Counted from the first letter of the stretch, positions 42,519 through 52,178 are shown. The stretch is DNA of 64,000 bases from Oscillospiraceae bacterium (GCA_025758045.1 CP107208.1:2542001-2606000); one strand, 5' to 3'. The notes: generated by a model not told the origin, from the sequence alone. Numbers and translations are program-made.

Positions 42519-44254
42519 AAGGTCTTCTCCACCTCCTCTTTGCTCAGCTGGCTCAGGCAGATTTCTTTGTAGACCTCGCAAGTCTTCAGCAAATGGCTGT
42601 GCGTGGCGTCGCCGGTCAGCACGCCGTCATCCAGCACCAGGATGTGGTCGGCGTGCTGCACGCCGGCTGCACGTTGGGAGACGATGAATACCGTCATTCC
42701 TTCGGTCTTTTCTTTAATAGCCTTGCGCAGGGCAGCGTCGGTGGCAAAGTCCAGTGCCGAGGCACTGTCGTCCAGAATCAAAACCTTCGGCTTCGGCACC
42801 AGCGCGCGGGCAATCGTCAAACGCTGGCGCTGGCCGCCGGAAAAGTTGCGGCCTGCAGTCTCCACGGGCGCATCCAGCATACCGGGCTTGGTGCGCACAA
42901 AGTCTGCTGCCTGGGCAATTTCCAGTGCCTGCCAAATTTCTTCGTCGGTGGCATCGGGGGCAGCCCAGCGCATGTTATCGCGGATGGTACCGGTAAACAG
43001 CACGGCCTGCTGGGGCACAATGCCCACCATGCGGCGCAGCTGGGTAAAGCCGTACTCTTTTACATTGTGGCCAAACAGCGACACCGTGCCGGTCGTTGCA
43101 TCATAGAAGCGGCACACCAGGTCGATCAAGGTCGATTTACCGCTGCCGGTACCGCCGATAACGCCAATGGTCTCGCCAGGCTTAGCCGTAAAGCTTACAT
43201 TGGTCAGGCTGGGCGCACCGGCGCCGTTGTAGGCGAAAGTCACGTCGTCAAACGCCACAGCCGGGGCAGCGGGTTCTGCATCCAGCTCTGCGGCAGCAGG
43301 ATCAGGCATCGTGGTGTGCGTGTTCAAGATCTCGTTCACGCGCATACCGCTGGCCAGGGCGCGGGTCACCGAGATGACCAGATCAGCCAGGCGCAGCAGG
43401 CTGACCAGAATTTGGTTCATATAATTGATGAGCGCGATGATCTCGCCCTGGGTCAGTGCGCCATTATTGACCTCGTGGCTGCCGCGCATCAGCAGGGCAA
43501 TGATGGCCAGGTTGATGACCAGGTAGGTCAGCGGGTTCATCAGGGCCGAGATGCGGCCTGCCATCGTCTGGATGCTGCGCAGGTGGTCGTTGGTCTCTAC
43601 AAAGGCGGCCAATTCGTCCGCCTGGCGTGAGAAGGCACGCACCACACGGGCACCCACGTAGTTTTCACGGGTCAGCAGGGTGACCTTGTCCAAGCCGTTC
43701 TGGGCCTCATGATAGATGGGCACCGTGGCGCGCATAATGAGATAAATAATCAGCGAAATAACGACCGTTGCCGCAATAAACAGCAGGGTTAACCGTGAGC
43801 TGATGGTGTAGGCCATGATCAGCGCGCCAATGACAATGAACGGGCTGCGCAGCAGCAGGCGCAGCGTCAGGTTTACGCCGTTCTGCACCTGGTTGATGTC
43901 GCTGGTCATGCGGGTGACCAATGTCGGGGTGCCGATGCCGTCCAGCTCGCTGTAGCTCAGCGTGTTGATATGGCGGAACAGGTCCCTGCGCAGCGCGGTA
44001 CTGAAGCCCAGCGCCGCTTTAGCGGAGAAGTACTGGGCCGTCAGGCTGCAGGTCAGGCCGATAGCTGCCAGCAGAATCAGCAGACCGCAGCGTTGCCAGA
44101 TGAACACGGCATCGCCATTTTTGATACCGGTGTCGATAATGCTCGCCACCACCAGCGGCACAAAAAGTTCAAAGGTTGCTTCCAGCATTTTAAACAGGGG
44201 TGCCAGAACAGCCTGCTTTTCGTAGCCCTTGATGTAGCGCATCAGTTTGTGCAT
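42515..44254 (-). CDS. ABC exporter half-transporter, first subunit (degenerate Walker B)
   Basis: The 579-residue protein has six membrane helices and an ATPase with Walker A GGTGSGKST and signature FSGGQRQR. After the Walker B Asp, the catalytic Glu position is Asp (VLILDDSASALD). This Asp substitution marks the degenerate site in heterodimeric exporters such as TM287/288 and LmrCD, matching the partner encoded next. The start follows a GAGGTGAT site. The exported substrate is unknown. Confidence 0.92.
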   Translation of the reverse strand: MHKLMRYIKGYEKQAVLAPLFKMLEATFELFVPLVVASIIDTGIKNGDAVFIWQRCGLLILLAAIGLTCSLTAQYFSAKAALGFSTALRRDLFRHINTLSYSELDGIGTPTLVTRMTSDINQVQNGVNLTLRLLLRSPFIVIGALIMAYTISSRLTLLFIAATVVISLIIYLIMRATVPIYHEAQNGLDKVTLLTRENYVGARVVRAFSRQADELAAFVETNDHLRSIQTMAGRISALMNPLTYLVINLAIIALLMRGSHEVNNGALTQGEIIALINYMNQILVSLLRLADLVISVTRALASGMRVNEILNTHTTMPDPAAAELDAEPAAPAVAFDDVTFAYNGAGAPSLTNVSFTAKPGETIGVIGGTGSGKSTLIDLVCRFYDATTGTVSLFGHNVKEYGFTQLRRMVGIVPQQAVLFTGTIRDNMRWAAPDATDEEIWQALEIAQAADFVRTKPGMLDAPVETAGRNFSGGQRQRLTIARALVPKPKVLILDDSASALDFATDAALRKAIKEKTEGMTVFIVSQRAAGVQHADHILVLDDGVLTGDATHSHLLKTCEVYKEICLSQLSKEEVEKTL

Positions 44255-44293
44255 GTTGGTATCACCTCATACTCGGATTTTGCAGACTTTTTT

Positions 44294-44322
44294 ATTATAA
44301 CACATCGTGAAGCGTTTGTCAT
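44294..44322 (-). promoter_or_regulatory. Promoter of the ABC exporter operon
   Basis: On the minus strand ATGACA (44322-44317) and a perfect TATAAT (44299-44294) are spaced 17 bp, about 40 bases before the first exporter gene. Confidence 0.75.
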
Positions 44323-44403
44323 TCCATGTTTTCCCTTGTTTCGAGGATTATTTATGCGTCGAACGTCTATACTGACTATAGGAAAAATTTAGGAGGCGCC
44401 AGA

Positions 44404-46680
44404 ATGCTATTTCGTTCTTATAAAGGGCTGTCCCGCGGGGCCTCGCGCACGGTGCGCACGGCGCTGCGCCTAGCCGGGCAGCAGGGCTGCGCCACGGCTG
44501 ATACCGGGCACCTGCTACTGGCCATGCTGCAGACAGCCCAGGGTCCTGCAGCGGATTTTCTACGCCGCAAGCGCGTTACCACTGCCTCCTTGACAGAGGC
44601 CGCCCCCAAACGCAGCGGCACCGGCCAGCCCCACCGCCTGCGCAAAAACGACCTTTCCTCGGACAGCCGCAAGGCCATCGAGTTTGCCATTTTGGGTGCC
44701 CATGCATCCAGCGCCGCCAAAGCCGAAAACGAGCACCTGCTCTGCGCCATGCTGGAGGACACTGCCTGCACGGCCAGTATCTGGCTGGCGGCCGCAGGCA
44801 TCGAGGTGCCCCAGGCCGCGCGGGAGTGCCGCCAGCTTTCCGGCCAGATGACACTGCCCGTACAGCCCCGGATGAGCACCGCCCGCAGCGGCCGCCCCAG
44901 TGAAAAGTACGGCCGCGATCTGACCCGCCTGGCGCAGGAGGGCCGCCTGGACCCGGTGCTGTGCCGGGAGGAAGAGCTGGAACGCATGGTAGAAATTCTG
45001 TGCCGACGCCAGAAGAACAATCCCTGCCTGCTGGGCGAGCCGGGCGTTGGCAAAAGTGCCCTGGCTGAAGCGCTGGCCCAGGCGATTGCATCCGGCCAAA
45101 TCACCCCGGCACTGCGCGGCAAGCGGGTGCTGGCACTGGACATGGCCTCGATGGTAGCGGGCACCAAGTACCGCGGCGATTTTGAGGAGCGGTTCAAGAA
45201 CCTGCTGGAAGAACTCTACCGTGACCGCAGCACCATCCTTTTTATTGATGAGATCCATCTTATCGCCGGGGCCGGTGCGGCCGAGGGGGCCATCGATGCC
45301 GCCAGCATCCTGAAGCCGATGCTGGCCCGGGGCGAGATCCAGCTCATCGGTGCCACCACGCCGGAGGAATACCGCAAGACCATCCAGAAAGATTCCGCGC
45401 TGGAGCGCCGCTTTGGGAAAGTAATGGTAGAAGAGCCCACCCCCGAAAACGCTGAAAAGATTTTGCTGGGCCTGATGCCCCGTTACGAGCGTTACCACTG
45501 TGTCGCCATCCCACCCGAGACGATTCACGCCGCCGTGGAGTTAAGCGTGCGCTACCTGCCGGGGCGTTTTTTGCCGGATAAGGCCATCGACCTGCTGGAC
45601 GAAGCAGCCGCCGCACTTCGCATAACCGACAAGGAATCCTCCGGCCGCAGGGTGCTGACGCCGCGTCATATTGCCCGGGTCGTCAGCAAGGCCAGCGGCG
45701 TCCCGGCCGAGCGGGTAGGGGAAGCCGAGCGGGAGCGGCTGAACCAGCTGGAAGCCCGCCTCAGTGCCGAGGTCATCGGCCAGCCCGCTGCTGTTTCTGC
45801 TGTGGCCGCTGCCATCCGCCGCAGCCGCACCGGCCTGCGGGAGAACGGACGTCCCATCGGTGCCATGCTGTTTTTAGGTCCCACCGGCGTGGGCAAAACG
45901 CAGCTGGCCCGCACACTGGCCAAATGCTGGTTCGGCAGTGAGAAATCCCTGCTGCGCTTTGACATGTCCGAATATATGGAGAAGCACACTGTCGCCCGCC
46001 TGCTGGGCGCGCCGCCCGGCTATGTCGGCCACGAGGAAGGCGGCCAATTGACCGAGGCCGTGCGCCGCCGCCCCTACAGCGTGGTGCTGTTTGACGAGAT
46101 TGAAAAAGCGCACAGCGACATTCAAAATCTGTTGCTGCAAATCTTGGAGGGTGGCTCTTTGACAGATGCCCAGGGGCGGCGGGCGGATTTTTCCAACACT
46201 ATTATCCTGCTTACTTCCAATCTGGGTGCCCGCTGCCTGTCCGGGCAGACAGCCCCGCTGGGTTTTGGTACTGCGCAGACCGAGCGCTCCCGCCGCAGCA
46301 AACAGGCGATACAGGAAGCCAAGGATTATTTCCGGCCCGAACTGATGGGCCGCCTGGATGAAGTCGTCGTCTTTGATCCACTCGGTCCCGAACAACTGGC
46401 TGGTATTGCCGACCGCCTGTTGCGTGAACTGGAAGTCCGCGCTGCCGGGCAAGGGTATCTGCTTACCCATACTGCGTCCGCCGCCAAAGTGCTGGCAGGG
46501 GACACTGTGCCGCCCTACGGTGCCCGCGAACTGCGCCGCAAGGTCAGCCGCGCCGTCGAGCAGGCCCTCGCCGACCGTATCGCCGCCGGCACCGCCCACC
46601 CCGGCACATTGTACACCGCCGATGCCGACGCCGACGGTCATATCATCCTGACCGAAAGCGATTCGGCTTTGTGCGTATAA
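44404..46680 (+). CDS. ClpA/ClpC-type AAA+ ATPase
   Basis: The 758-residue unfoldase has an N-terminal Clp repeat domain (to about 150) and two AAA+ domains: D1 with GEPGVGKS and IDEIH, D2 with GPTGVGKTQ and FDEIEKAH. The ClpC UVR middle domain is absent, giving ClpA-like size. A Pro-Leu-Gly-Phe near residue 618 is where the ClpP-binding loop sits, so it probably feeds ClpP. The ATG has an AGGAGG site. It diverges from the ABC exporter; no CtsR-type repeat was seen upstream. Confidence 0.92.
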   Translation: MLFRSYKGLSRGASRTVRTALRLAGQQGCATADTGHLLLAMLQTAQGPAADFLRRKRVTTASLTEAAPKRSGTGQPHRLRKNDLSSDSRKAIEFAILGAHASSAAKAENEHLLCAMLEDTACTASIWLAAAGIEVPQAARECRQLSGQMTLPVQPRMSTARSGRPSEKYGRDLTRLAQEGRLDPVLCREEELERMVEILCRRQKNNPCLLGEPGVGKSALAEALAQAIASGQITPALRGKRVLALDMASMVAGTKYRGDFEERFKNLLEELYRDRSTILFIDEIHLIAGAGAAEGAIDAASILKPMLARGEIQLIGATTPEEYRKTIQKDSALERRFGKVMVEEPTPENAEKILLGLMPRYERYHCVAIPPETIHAAVELSVRYLPGRFLPDKAIDLLDEAAAALRITDKESSGRRVLTPRHIARVVSKASGVPAERVGEAERERLNQLEARLSAEVIGQPAAVSAVAAAIRRSRTGLRENGRPIGAMLFLGPTGVGKTQLARTLAKCWFGSEKSLLRFDMSEYMEKHTVARLLGAPPGYVGHEEGGQLTEAVRRRPYSVVLFDEIEKAHSDIQNLLLQILEGGSLTDAQGRRADFSNTIILLTSNLGARCLSGQTAPLGFGTAQTERSRRSKQAIQEAKDYFRPELMGRLDEVVVFDPLGPEQLAGIADRLLRELEVRAAGQGYLLTHTASAAKVLAGDTVPPYGARELRRKVSRAVEQALADRIAAGTAHPGTLYTADADADGHIILTESDSALCV

Positions 46681-46690
46681 ATATAAAAAT

Positions 46691-46720
46691 AAAGGCTCCC
46701 CTCAAGGGGAGCCTTTATTT
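46691..46720. terminator. Bidirectional terminator between the Clp ATPase and pyrI
   Basis: A 12-bp self-complementary stem AAAGGCTCCCCT / AGGGGAGCCTTT with T-rich sequence on both sides (ATTTTTAAT to the right; TTATTTTTATAT on the minus strand). Confidence 0.85.
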
Positions 46721-46737
46721 TTAATACCCTTTTAATC

Positions 46738-47166
46738 TTACGGCTTCACGCTAAATTCCTGCTCGCAGTACACGCAGCGGTACTTTCCGCTGGGGGTCAG
46801 CGCAAAAATATGGTCACAGCCTTCCTCAATCGAGGTAATGCACCGCGGGTTCTTGCACTTGATGACATTGACCAATCGCTTGGGCTGCTCGGGGCGGCTC
46901 TTTTTCGCCACGTGGCCATTCTCGATGAACGTAATACTGATCTTCGGGTCTACATAGCCCAAAATATCAAAGCTCAGGCCGCTCACGTCACCCTCGATTT
47001 TGATGATGTCCTTCTTGCCACTTTTCTGGCTGCGGACATTCTGCAGCAAGGCCACGGTGGCGTCGCTCAGCTTTTCCAGCTCCATCAGGTGGTACAGGGC
47101 CAGGCCGGTGCCTGCGGTGATATGGTCAATGACCACGCCGTTCTGAATTTCATCAACCTTCAACAT
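46738..47166 (-). CDS. pyrI: Aspartate carbamoyltransferase regulatory chain
   Basis: The 142-residue protein has the nucleotide-binding N-terminal half (QNGVVIDHITAG) and a C-terminal zinc domain with C-x4-C (CKNPRC) and C-x2-C (CVYC). It binds ATP/CTP effectors and assembles with PyrB, giving allosteric control of the first committed pyrimidine step. It overlaps the end of pyrB by 14 bases. Confidence 0.95.
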   Translation of the reverse strand: MLKVDEIQNGVVIDHITAGTGLALYHLMELEKLSDATVALLQNVRSQKSGKKDIIKIEGDVSGLSFDILGYVDPKISITFIENGHVAKKSRPEQPKRLVNVIKCKNPRCITSIEEGCDHIFALTPSGKYRCVYCEQEFSVKP

Positions 47167-48106
47167 CGAAAGCTACCTCCCCAGTTTTAGGATCTTTCAA
47201 GCCAAGCAGCGTCATGATCAGGGCCATGCGCATATGCACGCCGTTCTGCACCTGGTCAAAGTAAGCGGCACGCGGGTCATCATCCACATCCAGCGTGATC
47301 TCATTCACACGGGGCAGGGGATGCAGCACCGCCATGTCGGCCGGGGCCAGATCCAGCTTTGCCTTGGTCAGCACGTAGCTGTTCTTCAGGCGGATGTAAT
47401 CTTCCTCGTTGAAGAAACGTTCGCGCTGCACGCGGGTCATGTACAGGATGTCAAGCTGGGGCAGGGCTTCTTCCAGGCTGCGGGTCTCGACATACTCAAT
47501 GCCGTTGGGCTCCAGAATTTCGCTGATGATGTAGTCCGGCACACGCAGTTCTTCGGGCGAGACCAGCACAAACCTCATGCCCGGCAGGCGGGACAGGCTC
47601 TTGATCAGGCTGTGCACGGTGCGGCCAAACTTCAAATCGCCGCAGAAACCGATGGTCAGGTGGTCCAGGCGGCCCTTGCGCTGGCGGATGGTCATCATGT
47701 CCAGCAGCGTCTGGGTGGGGTGGCTGTGGCCGCCATCACCGGCATTGATGACCGGGATGCGGCTGTAGCGGGAGGCACGCAGCGGGGCGCCCTCTTTGGG
47801 GTGGCGCATGGCGGCAATGTCAGCCACGCAGCTGACCACGCGGATGGTATCAGCCACGGTCTCTCCCTTGCTGGCGCTGGAAACACCGGCATCGGGGAAG
47901 CCAAGCACCTGGCCGCCCAGGTTCAGCATAGCAGCCTCAAAGGAAAGGCGGGTACGGGTGCTGGGTTCATAGAACAAAGTGGCCAGGCGTTTGCGGGCCG
48001 CTACGTCGCGGTAAGCGGCCGGGTCCTCATGGATACGGTCGGCAAGGTCCATCAGACTGAGCGTTTCTTCCAGCGTAAAGTCCGCCGGGTCGATCAAATG
48101 TCTCAT
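47153..48106 (-). CDS. pyrB: Aspartate carbamoyltransferase catalytic chain
   Basis: The 317-residue enzyme carries the carbamoyl-phosphate site EPSTRTRLSFE, GGHSHPTQTLLD and HPLPRVNEI. The start at 48106 is preferred over the ATG six bases earlier because the AAGGGGA site is then at proper spacing. It lies downstream of the GntR-type gene on the same strand, separated by about 100 bases that include a CAGCA-C-TGCTG dyad. Confidence 0.95.
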   Translation of the reverse strand: MRHLIDPADFTLEETLSLMDLADRIHEDPAAYRDVAARKRLATLFYEPSTRTRLSFEAAMLNLGGQVLGFPDAGVSSASKGETVADTIRVVSCVADIAAMRHPKEGAPLRASRYSRIPVINAGDGGHSHPTQTLLDMMTIRQRKGRLDHLTIGFCGDLKFGRTVHSLIKSLSRLPGMRFVLVSPEELRVPDYIISEILEPNGIEYVETRSLEEALPQLDILYMTRVQRERFFNEEDYIRLKNSYVLTKAKLDLAPADMAVLHPLPRVNEITLDVDDDPRAAYFDQVQNGVHMRMALIMTLLGLKDPKTGEVAFDVEG

Positions 48107-48209
48107 ACACATTCCCCTTTATTCAACGGTCTATGATCTTCTCGGCAGCACCGCACCTTGCATTGTGCAGCACTGCTGTATGTCAAAGCGGTCGCCCGCC
48201 TGAACACCA

Positions 48210-48962
48210 TTACAAAAGCTTGCGCACCATCGCAAAATCAAAGAAATCAGTATAATAAGTTTGGCAGCACAGCACCGGTTTGCACAGGCGGGAGTAGCAG
48301 ATCTCCTCCAGCTGCAAAAGCGCCTGTTCGGGGCGCAGGGCCAGCTGGCGGCGGATGCCTGCCGGGCCGGACACTGCATGCAGGTGGGCCACAGTCTCCG
48401 TCACTTCAGTATGGCAGTGGCGGGCGGCAATATCAAAAATGGGCTGGCTGAAATCAATGCCTTCCAGCCGCTTATTGTCAAATAAAGAAAGCGGCAGAAT
48501 ATCGGTGGAAAACAGCACCGGCGTATCATCCGCCATCACGCGGCGGCGCACAAACACCAACGTCTGCGGGGCGTCGGTGGGCAGCTGCAGCTTTTCGGCC
48601 AAAGCGGGGGAGGCGATTTCCCGCGTTACGCTCAAGTTATCGCTGCGGGGTTCCTTGCCAATAGTGCGGATCATTTTATAGAATTCCAACTTCTGATCCA
48701 TGCGGTTTTTCAGCTGCACCACATCCCGGTTTACCAAGGTGCCAATGCCGCGCACACGTTCCAGGTAGCCGTCGCGCTCCAGCTCGCTCAGGGCGTCGCG
48801 CACTACCGTGCGGCTAACCCCCAGATCGGAAGCCAGCTCCAATTCACTGGGCAGCTGGGCAGCACCGCTATAGCGGCCATTTTCCAGTTCCTCCAGCAGG
48901 CGGGCAGCCGTATGCTGGCTGCGCAGCTCACCGCCCAGCCGGTTTTCGGTCTGTTTATTCAT
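48210..48962 (-). CDS. GntR-family regulator with UTRA domain
   Basis: The 250-residue protein has an N-terminal GntR winged helix (LPSELELASDLGVSRTVVRDALSELERDGYLERVRGIGTLV; HTH about 38-60) and a HutC/UTRA-type effector domain (TLVFVRRRVMADDTPVLFSTDILP). UTRA domains bind small ligands such as sugar phosphates or histidine intermediates; the ligand here is unknown. It overlaps nth by four bases, and pyrBI follow on the same strand, so it may be co-transcribed with either. Confidence 0.87.
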   Translation of the reverse strand: MNKQTENRLGGELRSQHTAARLLEELENGRYSGAAQLPSELELASDLGVSRTVVRDALSELERDGYLERVRGIGTLVNRDVVQLKNRMDQKLEFYKMIRTIGKEPRSDNLSVTREIASPALAEKLQLPTDAPQTLVFVRRRVMADDTPVLFSTDILPLSLFDNKRLEGIDFSQPIFDIAARHCHTEVTETVAHLHAVSGPAGIRRQLALRPEQALLQLEEICYSRLCKPVLCCQTYYTDFFDFAMVRKLL

Positions 48963-49603
48963 CGATCAAATTCCTTTCGGGCCCGACATACGTCTGCCAG
49001 GCAGCATTTATCGCAGTAGGGGGTGGTGCGCGCCGTGCACACCGCGCGGCCATGGTCTACCAGCCGGTGGCAGAAATCACTGCCTTCTTCCGGCGGAATG
49101 ATCTTCCACAGTTCCTTTTCGACTTTTGCCGGTTCCTTAATGCCGTCCACCAGGCCGATGCGGTTGCACAGCCGGATGCAGTGGGTGTCAGTCACGATGG
49201 CCGGCTTGCCGAACACATCCCCCATAATCAGGTTGGCGCTTTTGCGGCCCACACCGGGCAGGCTCAGCAGCGCGTCAAAGTCGCTGGGCACTTTGCCGCC
49301 GTATTCATCCCGCAGCTTGCGCATACAGGCAGAAATATCCCGTGCCTTGCTGCGCCCCAGGCCGCAGGGTTTTACAATGGCTTCGATTTCTTCCGGTTCG
49401 GCCGCTGCCAACGCTTCCACACTGGGATATCTGGCAAACAGGTCCTGCACCACCACGTTTACACGGGCGTCGGTGCACTGTGCCGCCAGCCGTACCGACA
49501 CCAACAGCTGCCAGGCGTGGTCATAATCCAGCGTACATTCTGAGCGGGGGTATTCTTTTTTCAGCCTATCAATACAGATCCGTGCGAGTTCTTTTTTAGT
49601 CAC
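48959..49603 (-). CDS. nth: Endonuclease III
   Basis: The 214-residue DNA glycosylase/AP lyase has the helix-hairpin-helix LPGVGRKSANLIMGD with catalytic Lys and the following VTDTHC with catalytic Asp. A C-terminal Cys cluster reads C-x7-C-x2-C-x5-C, one residue longer in the first gap than the usual C-x6. The start is a GTG after a CGGAGCG site; the ATG 87 bases upstream would precede the promoter -10. It excises oxidised pyrimidines. Confidence 0.93.
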   Translation of the reverse strand: MTKKELARICIDRLKKEYPRSECTLDYDHAWQLLVSVRLAAQCTDARVNVVVQDLFARYPSVEALAAAEPEEIEAIVKPCGLGRSKARDISACMRKLRDEYGGKVPSDFDALLSLPGVGRKSANLIMGDVFGKPAIVTDTHCIRLCNRIGLVDGIKEPAKVEKELWKIIPPEEGSDFCHRLVDHGRAVCTARTTPYCDKCCLADVCRARKEFDR

Positions 49604-49634
49604 AGGATTCGCTCCGTTTCGTTTTCTTCTCTTG

Positions 49635-49663
49635 ATTTTACCACGATGCGCCCTTTTAATCAA
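49635..49663 (-). promoter_or_regulatory. Promoter of nth-gntR
   Basis: On the minus strand TTGATT (49663-49658) and TAAAAT (49640-49635) are spaced 17 bp, about 32 bases before the GTG start of nth. Confidence 0.7.
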
Positions 49664-49776
49664 GCGCAGAAGTATGATGTTTTGGTACATATCCCCCCAT
49701 GTGTTTTCCTGAATCGCCGATACGGCAAAATTTTCCCGTAAAACACAGTTTACATCGGCCTTTTATCGGTGCTGCC

Positions 49777-49805
49777 TTGATTTCACCGCCAAAATCACCT
49801 ATAAT
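49777..49805 (+). promoter_or_regulatory. Promoter of rarA
   Basis: TTGATT (49777-49782) and TATAAT (49800-49805) are spaced 17 bp, with an A/T-rich leader of about 80 nt. Confidence 0.75.
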
Positions 49806-49888
49806 TTAATGATAAGAATTTCTATTTTATGCGGCATACACGCCGCAGCATTTTTAGCTAAATTTATAGTAAGTAAAGGAAATCCACC

Positions 49889-51151
49889 ATGGAGCCATTG
49901 GCACAGCGTCTGCGCCCCCGCACTTTGGATGAAGTCTGCGGACAGCAGCATCTTTTAGGCAAGAATCAGGTTTTCCGCCGCACGGTCGAAAGCGGCCATA
50001 TCCCCAACATGATCTTCTACGGTCCCTCCGGCGTAGGCAAAACCACTGTGGCCAGCATCATCGCTGCAGGCAGCGGCATGAAACTGCACAAACTTAACGG
50101 CACCACCGCCTCCACCAGCGACATCAAGTCGGTGCTGAACGACATCGGCACCTTGGGTACCGACGGCGGCATCCTGCTGTATCTGGACGAGATCCAGTAC
50201 TTCAACAAGCGCCAGCAGCAAAGCCTGCTGGAATGTGTAGAGCAGGGCACCGTCACCCTGATTGCCTCCACCACCGAGAACCCATACTTTTATGTATACA
50301 ACGCGCTGCTTTCCCGCTGCACGGTGTTTGAGTTCAAGGCACTGACCGCCGCCGACATCCGCCAGGGCTTGCAAAACGCCGTAGCCCGCCTGGGGGCCGA
50401 CGACCAGACGCCGATTTTGATCCCGGACGACGCGCTGGACTACCTGGCCCAAAGTGCGGGCGGCGATATGCGCAAAGCCCTGGGCAACCTGGAGTTTGCC
50501 GTCACCGCTGCGCCGATCGAGAACGGCACCCGCACCATCGACCTTTCCATGGTGCAGCAGGTAGCCGTGCGCACTGCCATGCGGTACGATAAGCTGGGCG
50601 ACGACCATTATGATATTGTCTCGGCTTACCAAAAGTCGATGCGCGGCTCCGATCCGGACGCCGCCCTGCATTATCTGGCCCGCCTTCTGGAAGCCGGTGA
50701 CCTGCCCAGCGCCTGCCGCCGCCTGATGGTCTGCGCCTGTGAGGATGTTGGCCTGGCCTGGCCGCAGATCATCCCCATTGTAAAGGCTGCCGTGGACATT
50801 GCCAACGCTGTCGGCCTACCGGAAGCTCGGCTTCCGCTGGCCGATGCTGTGGTATTGGTCGCCACGGCACCCAAATCCAACTCTGCCCACAATGCCATCA
50901 ACGCCGCCGTCGCGGATGTCCAGGCAGGCCGCACCGGCCCCATCCCGCGTCAGCTGCAAAACAAACACTATGACGGCGCCGACGCCAAGGTCAAGGGCCA
51001 GCATTACCTCTACCCTCACGATTTTCCCAACCACTGGACCGCCCAGCAATACCTGCCCGATGCCATCAAGGACCGCCGCTACTACGAACCCGGCGACAAC
51101 AAAAACGAGCAGGCTTTTGCCCAATACTGGAAGATGATCAAAGGAGAATAA
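49889..51151 (+). CDS. rarA: Replication-associated recombination protein RarA (MgsA)
   Basis: The 420-residue clamp-loader-like AAA+ ATPase has Walker A GPSGVGKTT, Walker B LYLDEIQYF, a sensor region ASTTENPYFY and the C-terminal tetramerisation domain with YLYPHDFPNHW. It acts at stalled replication forks. It starts MEPLAQRLRPRTLDEVCGQ as in relatives. The next gene starts two bases after its stop. Confidence 0.93.
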   Translation: MEPLAQRLRPRTLDEVCGQQHLLGKNQVFRRTVESGHIPNMIFYGPSGVGKTTVASIIAAGSGMKLHKLNGTTASTSDIKSVLNDIGTLGTDGGILLYLDEIQYFNKRQQQSLLECVEQGTVTLIASTTENPYFYVYNALLSRCTVFEFKALTAADIRQGLQNAVARLGADDQTPILIPDDALDYLAQSAGGDMRKALGNLEFAVTAAPIENGTRTIDLSMVQQVAVRTAMRYDKLGDDHYDIVSAYQKSMRGSDPDAALHYLARLLEAGDLPSACRRLMVCACEDVGLAWPQIIPIVKAAVDIANAVGLPEARLPLADAVVLVATAPKSNSAHNAINAAVADVQAGRTGPIPRQLQNKHYDGADAKVKGQHYLYPHDFPNHWTAQQYLPDAIKDRRYYEPGDNKNEQAFAQYWKMIKGE

Positions 51152-51153
51152 CC

Positions 51154-52086
51154 ATGTCCACCCTCCACTGCGAAAACGTTACGTTTCCTTCCTCTGACAG
51201 GAAACATACCTCCTCGGCCGTCATTTATACCTGCCCGGACGTGCCCGTGCGGGCAGTCATCCAGCTCAGCCACGGCATGTGCGAGTACGTCCGCCGCTAT
51301 GCACCGATGGCGGATTTCTACGCCGCCCATGGCATTGCCCTGGCAGGCAACGACCACCTGGGCCACGGCGACACCGCCCAGGCAGGGGAGCACGGCCACT
51401 ACGGCGAAAAGGACGGCCGCTTTCATCTGCTGGACGACCTGCATACAATGAACAGCCTGCTGCACGAGCGTTTTCCCGGCCTGCCCATCATCCTGTACGG
51501 CCACAGCATGGGCAGCTTTTATGCACGATGGTACGCTGAAAAGTGGTCGGAGAGTATCACGGCACTTATCATTTCCGGCACAGCTGGTCCCAGCGTGATG
51601 AACGCCATCGGCCAGCGTCTGGCTGCTCTGATTGCTGCCGTCAAGGGCAATGACGCCGTCTCGCCCTTGATGGTCAATCTGAATTTCGGCAGCTATTGCA
51701 AGCGCATCCCGGATGCCGCCTCGCCTAACGCCTGGCTCAGCCGCGACACCCAGGTCGTACGGGATTATGACGCCGACAAGCTCTGCACCTTCTCGTTCAC
51801 CGCGGGCACCTACCGGGAGATGCTGGCCACCCTCAACCACGTCAGCCGCAAAAGCTGGGCTGAGGGAATCGCCAAGGACCTGCCCATCCTGCTCATAGCC
51901 GGTGACGCTGACCCCGTAGGCAACTATGGCGCCGGTGTACGCACCGTCTGGGCCATGCTGGGTGACGCCGGTGTACAGGATCTGACCTGCCAGATTTACG
52001 AGGGTGCCCGCCACGAACTACACAACGAAACCAACCGTCAGGAGGTATTCGATTACGTCCTGACCTGGATCGAATGCCATATTTAA
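51154..52086 (+). CDS. Alpha/beta hydrolase, lysophospholipase-like
   Basis: The 310-residue protein has the serine hydrolase fold of the monoacylglycerol lipase type: HG oxyanion segment QLSHGMCEY, nucleophile elbow GHSMG, Asp in IAGDADPVG and His in GARHELHNE. It probably cleaves acyl esters of glycerolipids. No signal peptide is seen, so it is cytoplasmic. It follows rarA by two bases after a GGAG site. Confidence 0.88.
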   Translation: MSTLHCENVTFPSSDRKHTSSAVIYTCPDVPVRAVIQLSHGMCEYVRRYAPMADFYAAHGIALAGNDHLGHGDTAQAGEHGHYGEKDGRFHLLDDLHTMNSLLHERFPGLPIILYGHSMGSFYARWYAEKWSESITALIISGTAGPSVMNAIGQRLAALIAAVKGNDAVSPLMVNLNFGSYCKRIPDAASPNAWLSRDTQVVRDYDADKLCTFSFTAGTYREMLATLNHVSRKSWAEGIAKDLPILLIAGDADPVGNYGAGVRTVWAMLGDAGVQDLTCQIYEGARHELHNETNRQEVFDYVLTWIECHI

Positions 52087-52111
52087 ATTCATTTTATATC
52101 GCATTATCGAG

Positions 52112-52139
52112 AATCCTCGGCTTATACCGGGGATTTTTT
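52112..52139 (+). terminator. Terminator after the hydrolase gene
   Basis: AATCCTCGG / CCGGGGATT, a 9-bp stem with one G-T pair and a 6-base loop, is followed by TTTTTT. Confidence 0.75.
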
Positions 52140-52149
52140 ATTTTACCTA

Positions 52150-52178
52150 TTGACAATGCTATACCTCGCGTGTATTAT
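52150..52178 (+). promoter_or_regulatory. Promoter of the YtrA-like ABC operon
   Basis: A consensus TTGACA (52150-52155) and TATTAT (52173-52178) are spaced 17 bp, about 40 bases before the GntR gene. Confidence 0.8.
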
